Assembly (NCBI RefSeq): GCF_037042905.1
Contig: NC_087252.1
Location: 25,592,994 to 25,656,993, forward strand
Origin: Lytechinus pictus
Lineage: Eukaryota > Echinodermata > Echinoidea > Temnopleuroida > Toxopneustidae
Length of the DNA: 64,000 bases
Direction: 5' to 3'
Shown here: positions 43,019 through 55,916 of the stretch, one piece after another
Numbering within the stretch: the stretch's first letter is position 1
How the letters are laid out: every line of letters starts with the position of its first letter
Notes under the pieces: generated by a model
The model's database searches: none
What the model saw: the letters and a program-made list of their open reading frames with translations, nothing else
What the model was told of the DNA's origin: nothing
Position numbers and translations under genes: made by a program

Positions 43019-45181
43019 ATGACAATGTTTTTTACACATCCCTGTGTAGTACCTCAAAAAAATGTACCGCACATTCATAAAAATCAGTCCTTTATTCAGT
43101 CGCTTGACAACAGCTCTCTCAACTTCAAAATACATGAAATAGTTTTTGATATTGATAGCAAAGACAATCCATCTAAATCATTTTCATCAAACTATGTAAC
43201 AGAGAACAATTTTTTCTCAGCTTTGCAATCTGTTTCCAACAATGATCTCCTCTTTTTACATTTTAACGTTAGAAGTCTACACAAAGACTTTGATTTTGGG
43301 GTTTTTTTCACAAAGCAGCTTAAATCTAAACATGCTTATGTTAGGAATTAGTGAAACATGACTCCAAGACACGCCATCCTCTCATTTTTCTTTGAATGGT
43401 TTTAACTTTGTTTCTATAAGTCGCATCGGAAAAAGAGGTGGTAGAGTAGGTATTTATGTCCCGGTTGATTTGATCTCTGAAGTCAAGGGGGAGTTCACAC
43501 AAAATATCAGATTCATTAGAAACTATTTTCATCGAAAAAAAGGGTAATTTGATAGTCGACATAGGTTATAAAGCACCACATTCTAATTCAAGAGAACTCA
43601 TTGAATCTATGCAACATATATTATCACCCCGTTCTTTAAACGACAAGTTCACCCCAACGAAAACTTGATTTGAATGAAAAGAGAAAAATTCAACAAGCAT
43701 AACACAGAAAATTTCATCAAAATCGGATGTAAAATAAGAAAGTAATGACATTTTAAAGTTTCGCTTCATTTCACAAAACAGTTATATGCACATCTCGGTC
43801 GGTATGTAAATGAAGGAACTGATGAAATCACTCACTCACTATTTCTTTTGTATTTTATTCTATGAAATATGAAATATGTCGATATTCTCGTCATTGTCAT
43901 GTGAAATGAAGTTTCATTCCTCCCTAAACACGTGGAATTCCATTATTTTAACATTTTGTGCTTCAGGCAAGGAGGTCCTAATCATCAAAGTCGTAAAATT
44001 GAAATAGTGTATAATTTAAACAATAAAAAACAAAAGAAATAGTGAGTGAGTGACATCATCGACTTTTCATTTGGATGTAACTTGCTTGTTCATATAACCA
44101 TGATAACTATTTTGTTGAAAATAAGTGAAACTTTGAAATGTCATAACTTTCTTATTTTACATCCGATTTTGATGAAATTTTCAGCATTGTGTTTGTCTGA
44201 TTTTTCTCTATTGATTCAAATCAACATTTTTTTGAGGTGGACTTGACCTTCAAACAACAAATCTTGTGTAATTATGGGAGATCTTAATCTAAATCTCCTC
44301 CAATCTCACGATAATTCAGACTGTAAAGACATCCTTGACTTGCTATTTCCTCTTCATTTGTTCCAACTATTTCTAAACCTACTAGAATTACTGAATCACT
44401 AGCCACTTTAATTAATAACATTTTTGTTTATAAAACGCATGATGTAAAATCTGGGATTATATTTCGCGACATTTCGGACCACTTCCTTATACAGTATATC
44501 ATATCCAATCACATCTTGTCTGCCTGATTCGGTAAACTTTTCGGAGGCTAACGTTAACAATTTTATTAGGGAACTTGCAGTTGCTGATTGGAATTCTGTA
44601 TTTGCTACAGAAAATGCTGTATTATTTTCCGATAATTTTATGGATATCTTCACGCATAACCTTAATTCTTCTATTCCATTCCGCAGACGCCATGCTCAAA
44701 TTACAAAAAACGAGATTCCTAAGCTCTCTATGATTACCAAATCCCTTCTTAAATCTATAAATAGGAAAAATAACCTGTTTTATAAATACAAATCTACTCC
44801 AAACAACACAACCAAATCCAGGTATACTAGATATCGCAATATTTTAACGACTTCATTGCGACTAGCTAAAAAGAGCTATATCACTTTAACAATTTGATGC
44901 TTATATAGGCGATCTAAAAAAAGACGTGGAAAGTTATAAATGATGTTTTGAAAACAAAAGTAGACTCAAATCTTATTTCGGGAATTCTAGTTAACGAAAC
45001 CGAAGCGCAGTCCTCTCTCGCAATTGCTGAGGAATTCATCAACTACTTCGTTAATATCGGTCCAAATTTGGCGCGAAATGTCTCTGAACCAAATCGTAAT
45101 TTCAAACAGTTTGTGAAAATGCCAAACCACCTTAAACCACTGGGGAATGAAAGAATAGGCTTTTTTATCATCTACATGTAA
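43019..45181 (+). pseudogene. Non-LTR retrotransposon 5' half (endonuclease region), broken
   Basis: Successive frames encode LLFLHFNVRSLHKDFD, then MLGISET, a GGRVGIYV segment, IMGDLNLNLLQ, then a linker with ITKSLLKSINRKNNLFYKY and AEEFINYFVNIGPNLA. These are the usual landmarks of an apurinic-type endonuclease and the region before the reverse transcriptase in Jockey/CR1-like elements. Frameshifts near 43345 and 44370 and a MITE insertion break it. There is no reverse transcriptase on this strand downstream. Confidence 0.8.
43632..44250. mobile_element. MITE inserted in the non-LTR endonuclease
   Basis: The arms ACAAGTTCACCCCAAC and GAGGTGGACTTGACC are inverted near-repeats. Inside them, 'catcaaaatcggatgtaaaataag' pairs with its near complement. 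Retrotransposon coding resumes on the far side (LCNYGRSNLNL / IMGDLNLNL), showing a nested insertion. Confidence 0.75.
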
Positions 45182-45479
45182 AAAAGTGCTAGCACATCGA
45201 CTTCTACCCTCTTCATATGCTCCAAAATTGGCAGACTTTCTCATATATTGGAAAAATATGGAAAAGGGGTGGGTGACTTTGGCAATCCCCTGAGGGGAAT
45301 AGGCTTTGCTGTGCCAGCACTTCTGAGCAGCAGATAGAGGAAAGTGTACTCCTTTGCCTACACGTAGTTTCAAAACAATAAGATTGACTTTACTACATAG
45401 CAGAAACGCTTTTTGCCTCAATGGGGGCTGCAAAATGGCATATTTTTCGAATAGGTAAACTATGCAAAAGGGGTGGGTG

Positions 45480-45892
45480 ATTTCGGTGTCCCCCTAATAG
45501 TCCAGGAAAAAAAAGGTTTGACCTCAAACAAATTGCAACATAATTTTTTTCACCGCAGTGCATTTCCATGTAGTCCCTAAAATGAAATACTAAAAGTCCA
45601 GAAAAATCCAAGTGGTGGAAAGACGTCTAATTTGCATAAATCCAAAATTGCGGCCATCATGAGAACTTTTCATGATTATTGATAAAAGTACAAACACTGG
45701 TCTTATCGTAGCACATTTGAAAATTTTGATTAAAGCATTAAACCTTCACCAGTGTTATATCTTACCACAGGCTTCATTTCAAAATTGAGATGCAAGTCAG
45801 ATTTGATCTCTGCTGACCTCTAGAGGTCAATGACCTCAAAATATCAGAAAAATGATGTTTTGCATCATTAGCTCATGATAAAAATAGTTTTA
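45480..45892 (+). repeat. Large foldback element, left arm (outer part)
   Basis: Inverted counterpart of about 56560-57340. It contains 'gcatttccatgtagt', 'tctaatttgcataaat', 'caaacactggtct' and TGACCTCTAGAGGTCAATGA. Interrupted on the right by the retrotransposon at 45893-47645. Confidence 0.75.
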
Positions 45893-47645
45893 TTTATTTT
45901 TATTTCAGTCTTACTTGAAAAAACAGGGTAATTCTTTCAGAGCCTGGAGGCCTGCTTTTCAAAAGAGCCCTGTTACATGAATATTTCAATACAAATGAGA
46001 ACGTATAATGTACAAATCCATACAGTTAGAACTACACAAAATAACACAACACATATGTAATTAAACTAAATTGAACTTAAATAAACTAAACTCAACTCAA
46101 CTAAACTAGACTAAAAACTTAACTAAAAACACAACAAAACAAGACATAAAAAAGGAAAAGGAAACCGGTAACCAGCCCGACATAAAAAGTATTGGCTTCT
46201 ATTATTATAATAAAAATGAACCAGGAATTTCCTGCATTATTTTAACAATGATGACAGGTTGATTGTGCGTATTTGGGTCTTAAAAGAATTGAGTGTAGTT
46301 GGTGTACGAATATAGGTTGGTAGTTTGTTGTAGATACTTGGGGCTACGAATGAAAATGATATTTTTTTTAATTCAGTACGGGGTTTTGGTATGAACAGTG
46401 GATTTAATGTAGAATGGCGGTGCTAAGTCATTAAGTATTTTAAAGACAGAGATACAATACTGATAGTTAATTCTACTGTCAACGCTTTGCCATCCGAGAC
46501 TGTTTAGTAGAGTTTCTTTGGCATGTTTGGTAGATGTGTTGTCTGCGTTAAGAACTAGTCTTGCATATCTGTTCTGGGTGCGTTGCAGTTTTATCAAGTC
46601 CGTTTTGTTACATTTTCCCCAAACCTCCGAACAAAAGTCTATGTGGGGTAGAAACGTGTAATATAGCTGTGCAAGGATTTTCTCTGTTAAAAAATGACTT
46701 TATCCTCCTAATGCACGCTATTGCTCTATTTATCTTTCTAATTTTATTCGATATATGTAATGACCAGTTTAGACTGTGGTCAAGAGTAATACCAAGGTAG
46801 TTAGTATGTGTTACATTCTCGAGGTAATCTTCCCCGTGAGAAATTCTGAGAATCTGATTTCTTACTTTACGTTTGGTGCCAAATACCATGACTTTTGTTT
46901 TAGTAGCATTTATTTCCATTGGATTAATTTTGAACCATTGACGCAATAAATCGTATTCCTTTTGCAGGATCGTTTGGCTGCTCAAAATATTATTTCCTTT
47001 GCAAAACAATAATTTTTGTTTCATTTTCAAATTGTAAATTACACCTATCATTTATGGATAGACAAAAAAGTGAGGGCCCCAGAATGGACCCTTGTGGGAC
47101 TCTAGAAGAAACAAACTCAAAATCACTCAGGGCACCTTGGAAAGAAACGCATTGCTGTCTCTTACAAAGGTAAGAAGCAAAGCATTCTAATTCAGTTGTT
47201 TTTATACCATAGAAAGGCAATTTTGATAAGAGAATTTCATGCGATGTAATATCAAAGGCCTTTTTTAAATCTAAAAAAATTGCCCCTGTTATAAGACCAG
47301 AATCAAGATTATTTAACAGAAAGTCAGTAATGTCATCTAAACATGTGGCTGTTGAATGCTAAGGGCGAAAGCCTGATTGCCTGTGTGACAGTAATTCAAA
47401 TTTTTGTAAGTATTCGTAAAGCTACATGTGCACCGCCCTTTCAAGAATCTTAGATACACAAGATAATAATGATAGTGGACGAAAGCTGTTTAATACACCT
47501 GAATCACCACCTTTCGGTACAGGAACAATCTAAGCCTTTTTAAAGTCGCTCGGGAAACATCCCAAATTTAAAGATTTGTTTAAAATATGTGTGAGTGGTT
47601 CCGCAATGCACACAGCTGCAGATTTCAGTAGCTTAAAGCAAACAA
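45893..47645 (-). pseudogene. Non-LTR retrotransposon 3' half (reverse transcriptase), broken
   Basis: On the minus strand: IVPVPKGGDSGV, FRPLSLLSCVSKILERA, AIFLDLKKAFDITSH, VPQGSILGPSLFCLSIND, a thumb region (TNYLGITLDHSLNWSLH) and a C-terminus (LQRTQNRYARLVLNADN). The FADD-type active-site block is missing after SIND, and stops and frameshifts occur. The left edge (3' end) is a (TTTTA)-rich tail at about 45892. It splits the foldback left arm; the right arm keeps the uninterrupted site near 56530. Confidence 0.85.
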
Positions 47646-48400
47646 AATCATTCATTATTGACTTTCAAGGTATCCTGGTATTCTAGAAAAAAATGATGGG
47701 TTGTAAGATTTGACCTTCGAACCTGCAGAACTAGAAAAGGTCAATGACCTTAACATTTGTAAATACTGACGCTGAGTGCTCACTGTTTTTATGATAGGCT
47801 TGAATAGGCCACTAATGAAGAAAAAAAATCATGATAAATATAGTGATAATGCAAAAAAAAAATCAATATTGACTTTCAGGGTATCCTGATATTCTACTAT
47901 GTAGTTTGTGTTTTATAAGTTTTGACCTTTGACCCCGGAGCACTGGCTAAGGTCAATGACCTTAACATATTAGAATATTGACAATTAGCATCAGTGGTCT
48001 ATGATAAATAGGCCTCTTTTGTATAATTGCAATACGATTTATTTCAGCAGGTAAATATTGTAATGCATTTCCATGAAGTGTCCAAAATGACATACACTTA
48101 CCAAAAGTCGAGAAAAACCCAAGGGGTGGAAAGGCGTCTAATTTGCATATATCGAAAGTGGTCCAATGATTAATCGTAGTATTACAAACACTGGTCTGAT
48201 CGTAACACTAAAATTATGATTAAAACATTAAACTTTCACCAGTGTTATGTTTTATCATAGGTTTCATTTAAAATCGGATGTAAGTCAGATTTGAAGTATG
48301 CTGAAGTTTGACGTCGAAAATTTTTTTTTTAATAGAAATTTATATTTTGCATCATAAGTTTGTTATAAACATTTTTAGTTTGTGAGAATAGTTAGTTTAA
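47646..48400 (+). repeat. Large foldback element, left arm (inner part)
   Basis: Resumes at 'tattgactttcaaggtatcc' after the retrotransposon and carries a second unit similar to 45560-45890. Perfect AGGTCAATGACCT at 47738-47750 and 47950-47962. Inverted counterpart lies in 55917-56560. Confidence 0.7.
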
Positions 48401-48589
48401 CATGTAAGGTCCCTTGATATTCATGAGAAAATAGGTGAGAATTAAAAGTTGTGACTTATCTATTTACTAACATGACTAACCAGCTTCTGCTGAATAGAGC
48501 AACCCGGTACATGCCACGGCAAAGTGAATATCTTCCATAGTACCAGTCGCTTTGCAGCACGCTTTGCTATACAGTCCCTTCTTCCAGAA

Positions 48590-49145
48590 ATTTGAAGGAA
48601 GGGTAGAGTAATTGCTATCCTGAAATATGGGCAAGATCCAAATGTGCCTAAAAGCCACAGGCCAACCCCCCTTCTCTTATACCTCTAAAGCTTCTTGAGC
48701 ATCTCATCCTGAACAAAAGATGGTCAGATTATAGAACGGCATCTTTTTCCTAACCAGGCTGGTTCTTAACTTAGTAAATAATATACAGGCTAGGTTCTAA
48801 CCAGACTCAGTTAACTGATGACAGTTAACAAGCTATATAACCAACGGGTGTTGAAAATTTTGTGGAATTAACAGCTGCATCAGACAGTGTGGTCTACTCA
48901 TATAATGGTACAATACACTGGTGACATTCATCTGAGCAAACTCATCAAAATTCTACTAGAAAACAGACATCTCTTTGTTCTCGCTCGAGTCCAGTGTTCT
49001 TCGAACCCAATCAAGACCAAGGTTAGCTTGTTTCATCCCCGCAATCCTCATGCTTGGAAGAAACTCAAAACAACAACCTATGCTTGAAATTCCCTTCTAG
49101 CACTGCGTCCATGCTATTTATCTTGGTGTCATCATAGACCTATAG
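48590..49145 (+). pseudogene. Second non-LTR reverse transcriptase fragment
   Basis: Translations show RVIAILKYGQDPN and KSHRPTPLLLYL, then a FPNQAG segment, and further on LTAASDSVV with STHIMVQYTGDIHLSKLIKILLENRHLFV. These resemble the fingers and palm of a Jockey-like reverse transcriptase of a different lineage from 45893-47645. Multiple frameshifts. It stops at the Harbinger terminus. Confidence 0.6.
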
Positions 49146-50248
49146 TGTCACCGGTGATCAGTCACATTGGCCCGAATTCACAAAGGTGGACTCTGCAAAA
49201 TCCACGGATTTTAGAATCCGTGGATTTTTTAGTCCATGGATTCTGGAAAATCCACGGATTCTGCAGTTTGTGATTCACCAACGGTGGACTCAAAAATCCG
49301 CGGATTCCACCAGACCCACGGTTGAGTCCATGGATTCAACCGTAGACTCAACTAAATCCATGGATTCAACCATGGGTTTTCAATCAAATCTAGGTATAAA
49401 CATATGCAGCATATACACAATTAACCAAAATATATTATTCTAAAATAAATGTTTGCTGGTATTGATGCCCCCCCCCCCATTTCTTAAGAATTATGTTTGC
49501 TGGCATTGGTTGTTGTGTATCTTTGCACACACACACACACACACCAAATAGAAGCACATCATCAGCCAGCTGCACTTGATCAACCGGCCTTGAAGTGGCA
49601 GAAAGCAGAAATTCATTATTTAATCGAGTTAATCTAAGATAGACAGGATAAGATCCTGTTTCTATAACACTTCACATGGTGTACCGTAAACCACATCAGC
49701 GACTGTACATACCACCATGCAAACCTTCAAACAACATCTGAGGATAAGATATGTTACTGAGAAACTAATCACAATCTTTTTTACAGCAACCAATTTCACA
49801 TCACTAAAGCACCACTGGATCCATCTATAAGAACAAGGTAATCACTGATTGCCAATTCACTTTGAATCACGCCATGATCATGATACAATCAGGAAATTAA
49901 TCATGAATAACGTTATCAGACATTCCAATCCTTTATACTTAAACATCATCACCTAATTTAAAATATCAAAACATTATATTCGATTTTGACACACAAAACA
50001 TACCATCACTATGATCACTCTTATCAATGGGAATAATATCTGGACTAATTCAAAGCACAATCGATTCAATTTGATTACAACAATTTAATATATTATTTTG
50101 TCACATTTTCCACACATGAATAACCACACTTTATATTATCATTCAACTATGATTACATAGATTATGACTGTTAAAGCTAATTTTTCTGCAAGTCGAGTAA
50201 CATGCATGTAAAAATTAATTTGTTAAAATTCAAATACATCATGCTATC

Positions 50249-50575
50249 ATGGAATTAAATATTTTTTTTTTTTGGTCAATAATTTTTAACAGCAATGCAT
50301 CACCTCGAAAGAGGAACTTGGATAATTGTCCCAAAGGCATCAACAGATCTCGTGTGACAATAGAGGAAGCCATTCTAGAGCTGGACAAAAAAAAAGAGCA
50401 CGAGCTCAGAATGAGGCTTATGCTCGAAGAGCACGAAATCAAAATGAAGTTGATCAACGCTGAATATGTAAATAAAATGGAAATTGCCAATGCTGAACAT
50501 GCTATCAAGATGGAATTTTTTTCATTAAATAAACGTGTTTTCACCGGTTTCCCAAAGAAGCTATCACATGGTTAA
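50249..50575 (+). pseudogene. Possible Harbinger accessory (Myb/SANT-like) protein C-terminus
   Basis: The frame includes RKRNLDNCPKG and a long charged helix (ILELDKKKEHELRMRLMLEE, then HEIKMKLINAEYV). Harbinger elements usually encode a second DNA-binding protein with such a helical C-terminus. The SANT domain itself is not visible, so this is a weak, position-based call. Plus strand, opposite to the transposase. Confidence 0.4.
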
Positions 50576-51731
50576 CAAAAGACTTAATGCATGGCTGATC
50601 GTCAACAAAACGGAGTGTCGAGTGAGTTTGAACGCTAGCCTGTAAACCCTCTTCATTTTATGAAATTATTGAAATTCAAGCCTTATTTCAAATAACCAGA
50701 ACTTTGTTATTCCTTGACCATTTTCTGTAATTGAAGTATCAAATTAAAGAGCAGATATTGAACTTTTTAAAAACGTGCTTTTCTTTTTGAAACCCAGATA
50801 GAGCCCGCCAAATGACTTTTTGGTATCCCCTTTTCAAATTGTTTTGCTCACTCATGCGTGAATGAGAAATAATCTAAGTAATTTAAGATGAAATGGGAGA
50901 TTCTAAGCTTTACGTTGGCAGGTTATTTGTCTATTGTATTTGTGATTTAGTTATTATAAATCATTGATAAATCTCGGTTTCGTTTTTTCTGGGACGCACT
51001 GCATAAACAGTACTGCAGGTTATATTAAATACTTACAGCTAAAAAAATTACAGGAGGTTCTTGATTTGCTGATGTGGTTGGGAGAATTCATTTGAATATT
51101 GATATCATAAAAACTGTATATAGACATCATCTATTCATAAATTAGGATTTTGTTGTAATGGATGACATTGTACTAGAAAGACCGAGAAAACAAATATAGT
51201 ATACAGTACCTGACTCATTATCAATATTCATGAAAAGTAGGGTAATACATTTAAATGTCCAGCTCAGATGTCAGATATGGGTAATAATATATTATATTTG
51301 TTATAAATATATATTCTTCACTCTCTATGAAGATTAAGTATTTATTGAATATTGATATATGACTTCGGCATTATCAATTGAAAAATACATGAAGAGCATG
51401 ACAGCAAGAAAGTGAGTATTCATTTTAAGGTAAACCTTGTTAGGAGAAGGATCTGGTCTTTGTCTGAATGATTTTCACACTTCTCTAACTTAAAGAAATA
51501 CAATGGAATTATAAGATTTTGTATATATGTTCATATATATCAAACACAAGTATCAAAAGACTCACTTAAATTCTTAGTCTGTAGCGTTTAATGTCTAGAC
51601 AAATAAATTTGTAAGGAAAATGCCCAAGAGCATATCTAAAGGACAAATATAAACTGTACAGTACATTACAAAGAGAGGGTGCGAAATAAAACAATCTAAA
51701 TTTCAATGCTTAAAAAAGTCAATGACCGCTA

Positions 51732-52064
51732 TTATATTTTGGTGACATTGGAATGAGTACAAGTCACATTATCGACCCTTTCCCAAAAGTTCAGACTGGC
51801 ATAACAGAGTATACACTTATATAAAAAATGCAATCTGCACAGTGACGGAATATCTGTTCTTCCGGTTAAGGAAGTACAGGGCTTGTTCCCCGCCAGGAAC
51901 CTAATGTAGACATGAGTCCCATCGATGGCACCTATGACAACAGGTAGAGGTTCACTACGTTCTGTATTCCTCCTCAGAACACCTTCAAGCATGTTGATGA
52001 GATGGAGTGCAGTCTCTTGAGAAGCGATACCGCATTCGAAAGGCTTCGTCCATGTACAACTCAA
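51732..52064 (-). pseudogene. Harbinger transposase fragment (DDE_Tnp_4 type)
   Basis: Contains LPVVIGAIDGTHVYIR, the first catalytic-Asp block typical of HARBI1-like transposases (GxIDGTHI). Upstream helix TALHLINMLEGVLRR fits the preceding region. The later D and E blocks are absent and the frame ends in unrelated residues, so the copy is inactive. Confidence 0.75.
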
Positions 52065-52945
52065 AAGGATTCATTCAGTCCTGTAATCCCGTCAGGGTCT
52101 GGGCCTATTGGCTATCTGTGTATACCTGAAAAAGAATTAGAGCAGATAAACATGAAAAATAAAATAGTAATTCAAGATTCCCTGAACAATAGGTAAGGTT
52201 TGCAAACATTCAGCACCCCCCTCCCTTCCTGGTCTTCATAGGTACCGTATGGAAATAGCCCAGTCTATTTAGGATTAAGTTTGTTTTTCTTTTCCTATTT
52301 TTTTTACATTAATATATGCATTGCATACATCAAGTCACATTTTTCAAATAATCTGCTGCTTTAATTGCCGTACTCCTTTCATTCATTTTGACTCCATCCA
52401 TTTTTTTTATATCTTTGATGAAAATTGTCACTGCTTGTGCAAGTAGGAACGAAAATTTCCATGTTGGTTTCATCACTAGTGCTTCAACCAATATCACCTC
52501 CATATTTAGAAACTAGTCATAATTTGTCAGTTATAAAAAAGGATAATATTTTTCAACAAGCACTACATCAGTTTATTGTTCAATCGAAACAAAAGCTTAC
52601 CTCTCTGAGCCTGTTGACACGATCAAGATGCATTAAATGAGCACGGTGATTTTCTGCCATTTTGTTCTGCATAGAAAATGAAATTGACATAGGGTTAAGT
52701 TTCAATGGCAAGAAAATAGTCATAAGAAAGATGAGCATGAGACTAGAATTAGATTCAGTCATTGAGATTACAGTTTGACAAAATTCTCTCAAATATGTAT
52801 TCTGAAAATTTTCCCATCTCTGTAAGGACATCCCCTATTTTATCTCTGAAAAAGCCCAAAAAAAATTCTTTGTTGAAATAAGAATACATGACTGCTCTCC
52901 CAAATTTGAGAGTGAGACTTGAGTGCACCGTAGAGTACAGTACTA

Positions 52946-54710
52946 CAGTGCGTCCCAAAAAAAACTATACACTTTTGAAATTGCTGCCAAATAAAAAATA
53001 TATCACTTTGGGGGAAGAGACTTATATATATGGAAAGCCAATAAAGTCAACTTTCAAATGACACCAAAAACTTGGAAAACTATTCATGCTTGAGCGAGCA
53101 CCGCCCACTGAAACAAAGGGTATGAAAATTGGGGTGGGCTGGAATTAGCCTCCCAATTTCTTTCAGGCTTTTTGTTTGGTACTTGCAAAGTTGAGGGTTA
53201 TTTGGTGAATTAATGATCAGTTATGATCAGTTTGTTGTTTGTGAAAATTACATGCGTTATCAAATTGAAATTTAATGCATGAGTGATCATGAATTGCAAT
53301 TTTTAGTGCAGCATTTTGACTTTATCATGTGGATCTCAGCAATGTGTTCATGAGAGTCAGATGAGGGGATAATATGACTTAGGTAGGTGAAGTACGTTGA
53401 TGGGATAAAGGTCAACAGAACATTTAGCAACCCCTCCCTCCATCTCTACCCCCCCCCTCCACTTCTCTCCTGAGAGACTAAGCTCGACTAGGCTGGGCAG
53501 GAATTAGCCTTACAGTTTTTTTTTGTGGTTAGTCCTTTGGAACTTGCAAAGCTAAGGGTGTTAAGCTAAATTAATGAATGAGATAACTTTGGTTTCTTAG
53601 GCAAATTTTATGAGTTACTAAATCAAAATTTAATGCATGAGTAAACAGGAATTGTAATTTTAGTGTAGCATTTTCATCTTGTTGACCTCAAAAGTGTGTT
53701 TGTGAGAGTCAGAGTAACGTGATGGTACCTGTTACAAGCAAAAGGGCGAGATATGCTAAGACTTGGTTAAAAGGGCATTCCTCTTCTTTTTGTCCTTTTA
53801 CAAATTTAAAGTCATATGTACCGTCCACCTCCATTTCCCAGTCCCCCTCTCTCTTTGTCTCACTTCCTGGATTGTAGCCTATTCAAAGCTTAACTGCCAA
53901 GTGACCAGTGGCTGAGTTTTTTTCATTGAATGATTACCAAGAAATTTACTGATTATGATGATTAATGAAATAATTTATTGAAAAAAACCCTGAATGTTTG
54001 ATTGATCGCATTACACATTGAATGAGTTGGTTTACTGATAAATTTTTGATTAAATGATTGATAGGAAAAAGTTGATGCCCCAATGCAGAATTTATCATTA
54101 AATCAACATTCTGCTCTGGACTTCACGCGTACATGACAATAGCCATCAATCTCTCAACAGGAGGGGAGGGCAGTAAAGAGGAAGGGGGCGGGAGCTGAAT
54201 GTTCTGTTGACCCTTATTCCTTCAACCTACTTCTCTCACTTAAGTCCTATCTCACCCATGAACACATTGCTGTGATCCACATGATTAAGTTGAAATGCTG
54301 CCCCAAAAGAGATCCAAATGATAAAGTTAAAATGCTGCCCAAAAAGTGTAATTTGTGTTCACTCATGCATTAAAGTTCAATTTAATAATTTATGAAATTT
54401 GCTTAAACAACCAAAACTGGTCACGGTTGATCATTAATTTATCACAACGCCCTTAACTTTGCAAGTTGCAAAGGATTTGCCTCTCAAAAACTGACATAAA
54501 TTGGAAGGCTAATTCCAGCCCACCCTAATTTTTATACCCTTTGTTTCAGTGGGCAGTGCTCGCTCAAGCATGAATAGTTTTCTAACTTTTTGGTGTCATT
54601 TGAGAGTTGACTTAATTGACTTCCATACATGTAAGTGTTTTTCCCCAAAGTGCTATATTTTTCATTTGGCAGCCATTTCAAAAGTGTATAGTTTTTTGTG
54701 GGACGCACTG
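52946..54710. mobile_element. Tc1/mariner-type foldback element
   Basis: Termini CAGTGCGTCCCAAAAAAAAC and its inverted partner (GTTTTTTGTGGGACGCACTG), each next to TA. The arms pair for roughly 500 bp each, including 'ggctggaattagcct' and 'aggctaattccagcc'. No transposase frame remains. Inserted beside the 3' tail of a non-LTR element. Confidence 0.85.
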
Positions 54711-54712
54711 TA

Positions 54713-55172
54713 GTTTAGTTTAGTTTAGTTTACTCCAACGATGTTGTAGGACTAAGCCTGTTCATCGATCAAAGTAGAAATGTCTATTGCTGCTCTCCTT
54801 CATACAAAATTAGATGTGCTACTTATGTTGGCATGGAGGGGTGGCAGGGGTATCGTAGACAGTGAAAATTCCATGGAAACAGACAAGAAACAAAAATTAC
54901 TCAAAGTCATAGGCAATCCTCTCCCAATGCTTATCCAGTCTATTCTTAAAAGCAATCACTGAACAAGCAGTAACTACATCTTCTGGGAGACTGTTCCACA
55001 CATCTATCACTCGGTTAGCAAAGAAAAACTTACGCACATCAAGGCGCGAACATCTTTTCTCTAGCTTTAAGGAATGACCACGTGTTTTACCACCACGTCT
55101 CTGATAGAATAGCTCAGAACTTGAATCATAGTACCATGCAGATATTTGTACACGTCAATCATGTCACCTCTA
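54713..55172 (-). pseudogene. Non-LTR retrotransposon 3' end
   Basis: On the minus strand: RGDMIDVYKYLHG, then after a frameshift RGHSLKLEKRCSRLDVRKFF, ANRVIDVWNSLPEDVV and AFKNRLDKHW, ending in TAA at 54897-54899. This is the typical C-terminal block of a CR1/L2-like polyprotein. A (TAAAC)-type short tandem tail lies at 54713-54737. Confidence 0.75.
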
Positions 55173-55916
55173 GTACTAGTACAACTCGACTAATTTTTAC
55201 TCTCCAGGAGCCTTCAGGCGTGCAGGCTAGAGTAGGATAGACCATGTAGATCTAAGAAAATCCAGCGACAGGGTCAGGGGAATCAGAAATTTCGGAAGAA
55301 CCGAGTGAAAAGGGGAACAAGGGTCTAATCGTCTAACGTCAACGAGAACGTCTAGCCGTGTCACAGAGCTCGCGAAAGACAAACACAGAAATGCATTTAT
55401 GGGGCTACACAAAACCATTTCCGCGAGAAATGTTTTCACTAACTCGACTCTCATGACCGTATGCATTTATGACATAAATTCGGACATTACTTCACAAATC
55501 AATTCATAAAAAGTTACAAAAAATATTGCTCATCACAAAAATATGTAAAATTACTCACAATTTTCTCGGAGCTCGGTCCAGCATGTATTTTTTCCACCAC
55601 TTTCACGTCCAGTCTTCCACTTTAAATTTTGCTGCAAAATTATCGCCCAGCGGTTGTTGTCTGCACAAAAATGTACCCAAATGCTGCGTTGTGATTGGCC
55701 AATTACGCCAAATTTCCACGGATTCGGTGGAGTCCACTGTTCAGACCACCCCAAACAGTTGACTCGAAATCGTGACGTAATAGGCTTGGTCGAATCCGTG
55801 GATTCGGTAGAGTCCACCTTTGTGAATCACAAAAGCGAATCCATGGACTCTTGATCTTGCAAAATCCATGGATTCATCAGTGGATTTTGCAGAATCCACC
55901 TTTGTGAATTCGGGCC

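Larger units (their letters stand above)
49169..55916. mobile_element. Harbinger-type DNA transposon relic with nested insertions
   Basis: Terminal arms start GGCCCGAATTCACAAAGGTGG on both strands and carry a subterminal second copy of 'gtgattcac.aa.ggtggactc'. ATT flanks each end, consistent with a 3-bp duplication. Inside are a Harbinger transposase fragment (51732-52064, minus), a possible accessory ORF (50249-50575, plus), a Tc1/mariner-type foldback (52946-54710) and a non-LTR tail (54897-55172). Confidence 0.72.

Noticed and set aside
52580-52958. Part of the Harbinger transposase
   Set aside because: The minus-strand frames contain no recognised block, and the right end overlaps the Tc1-type terminus.
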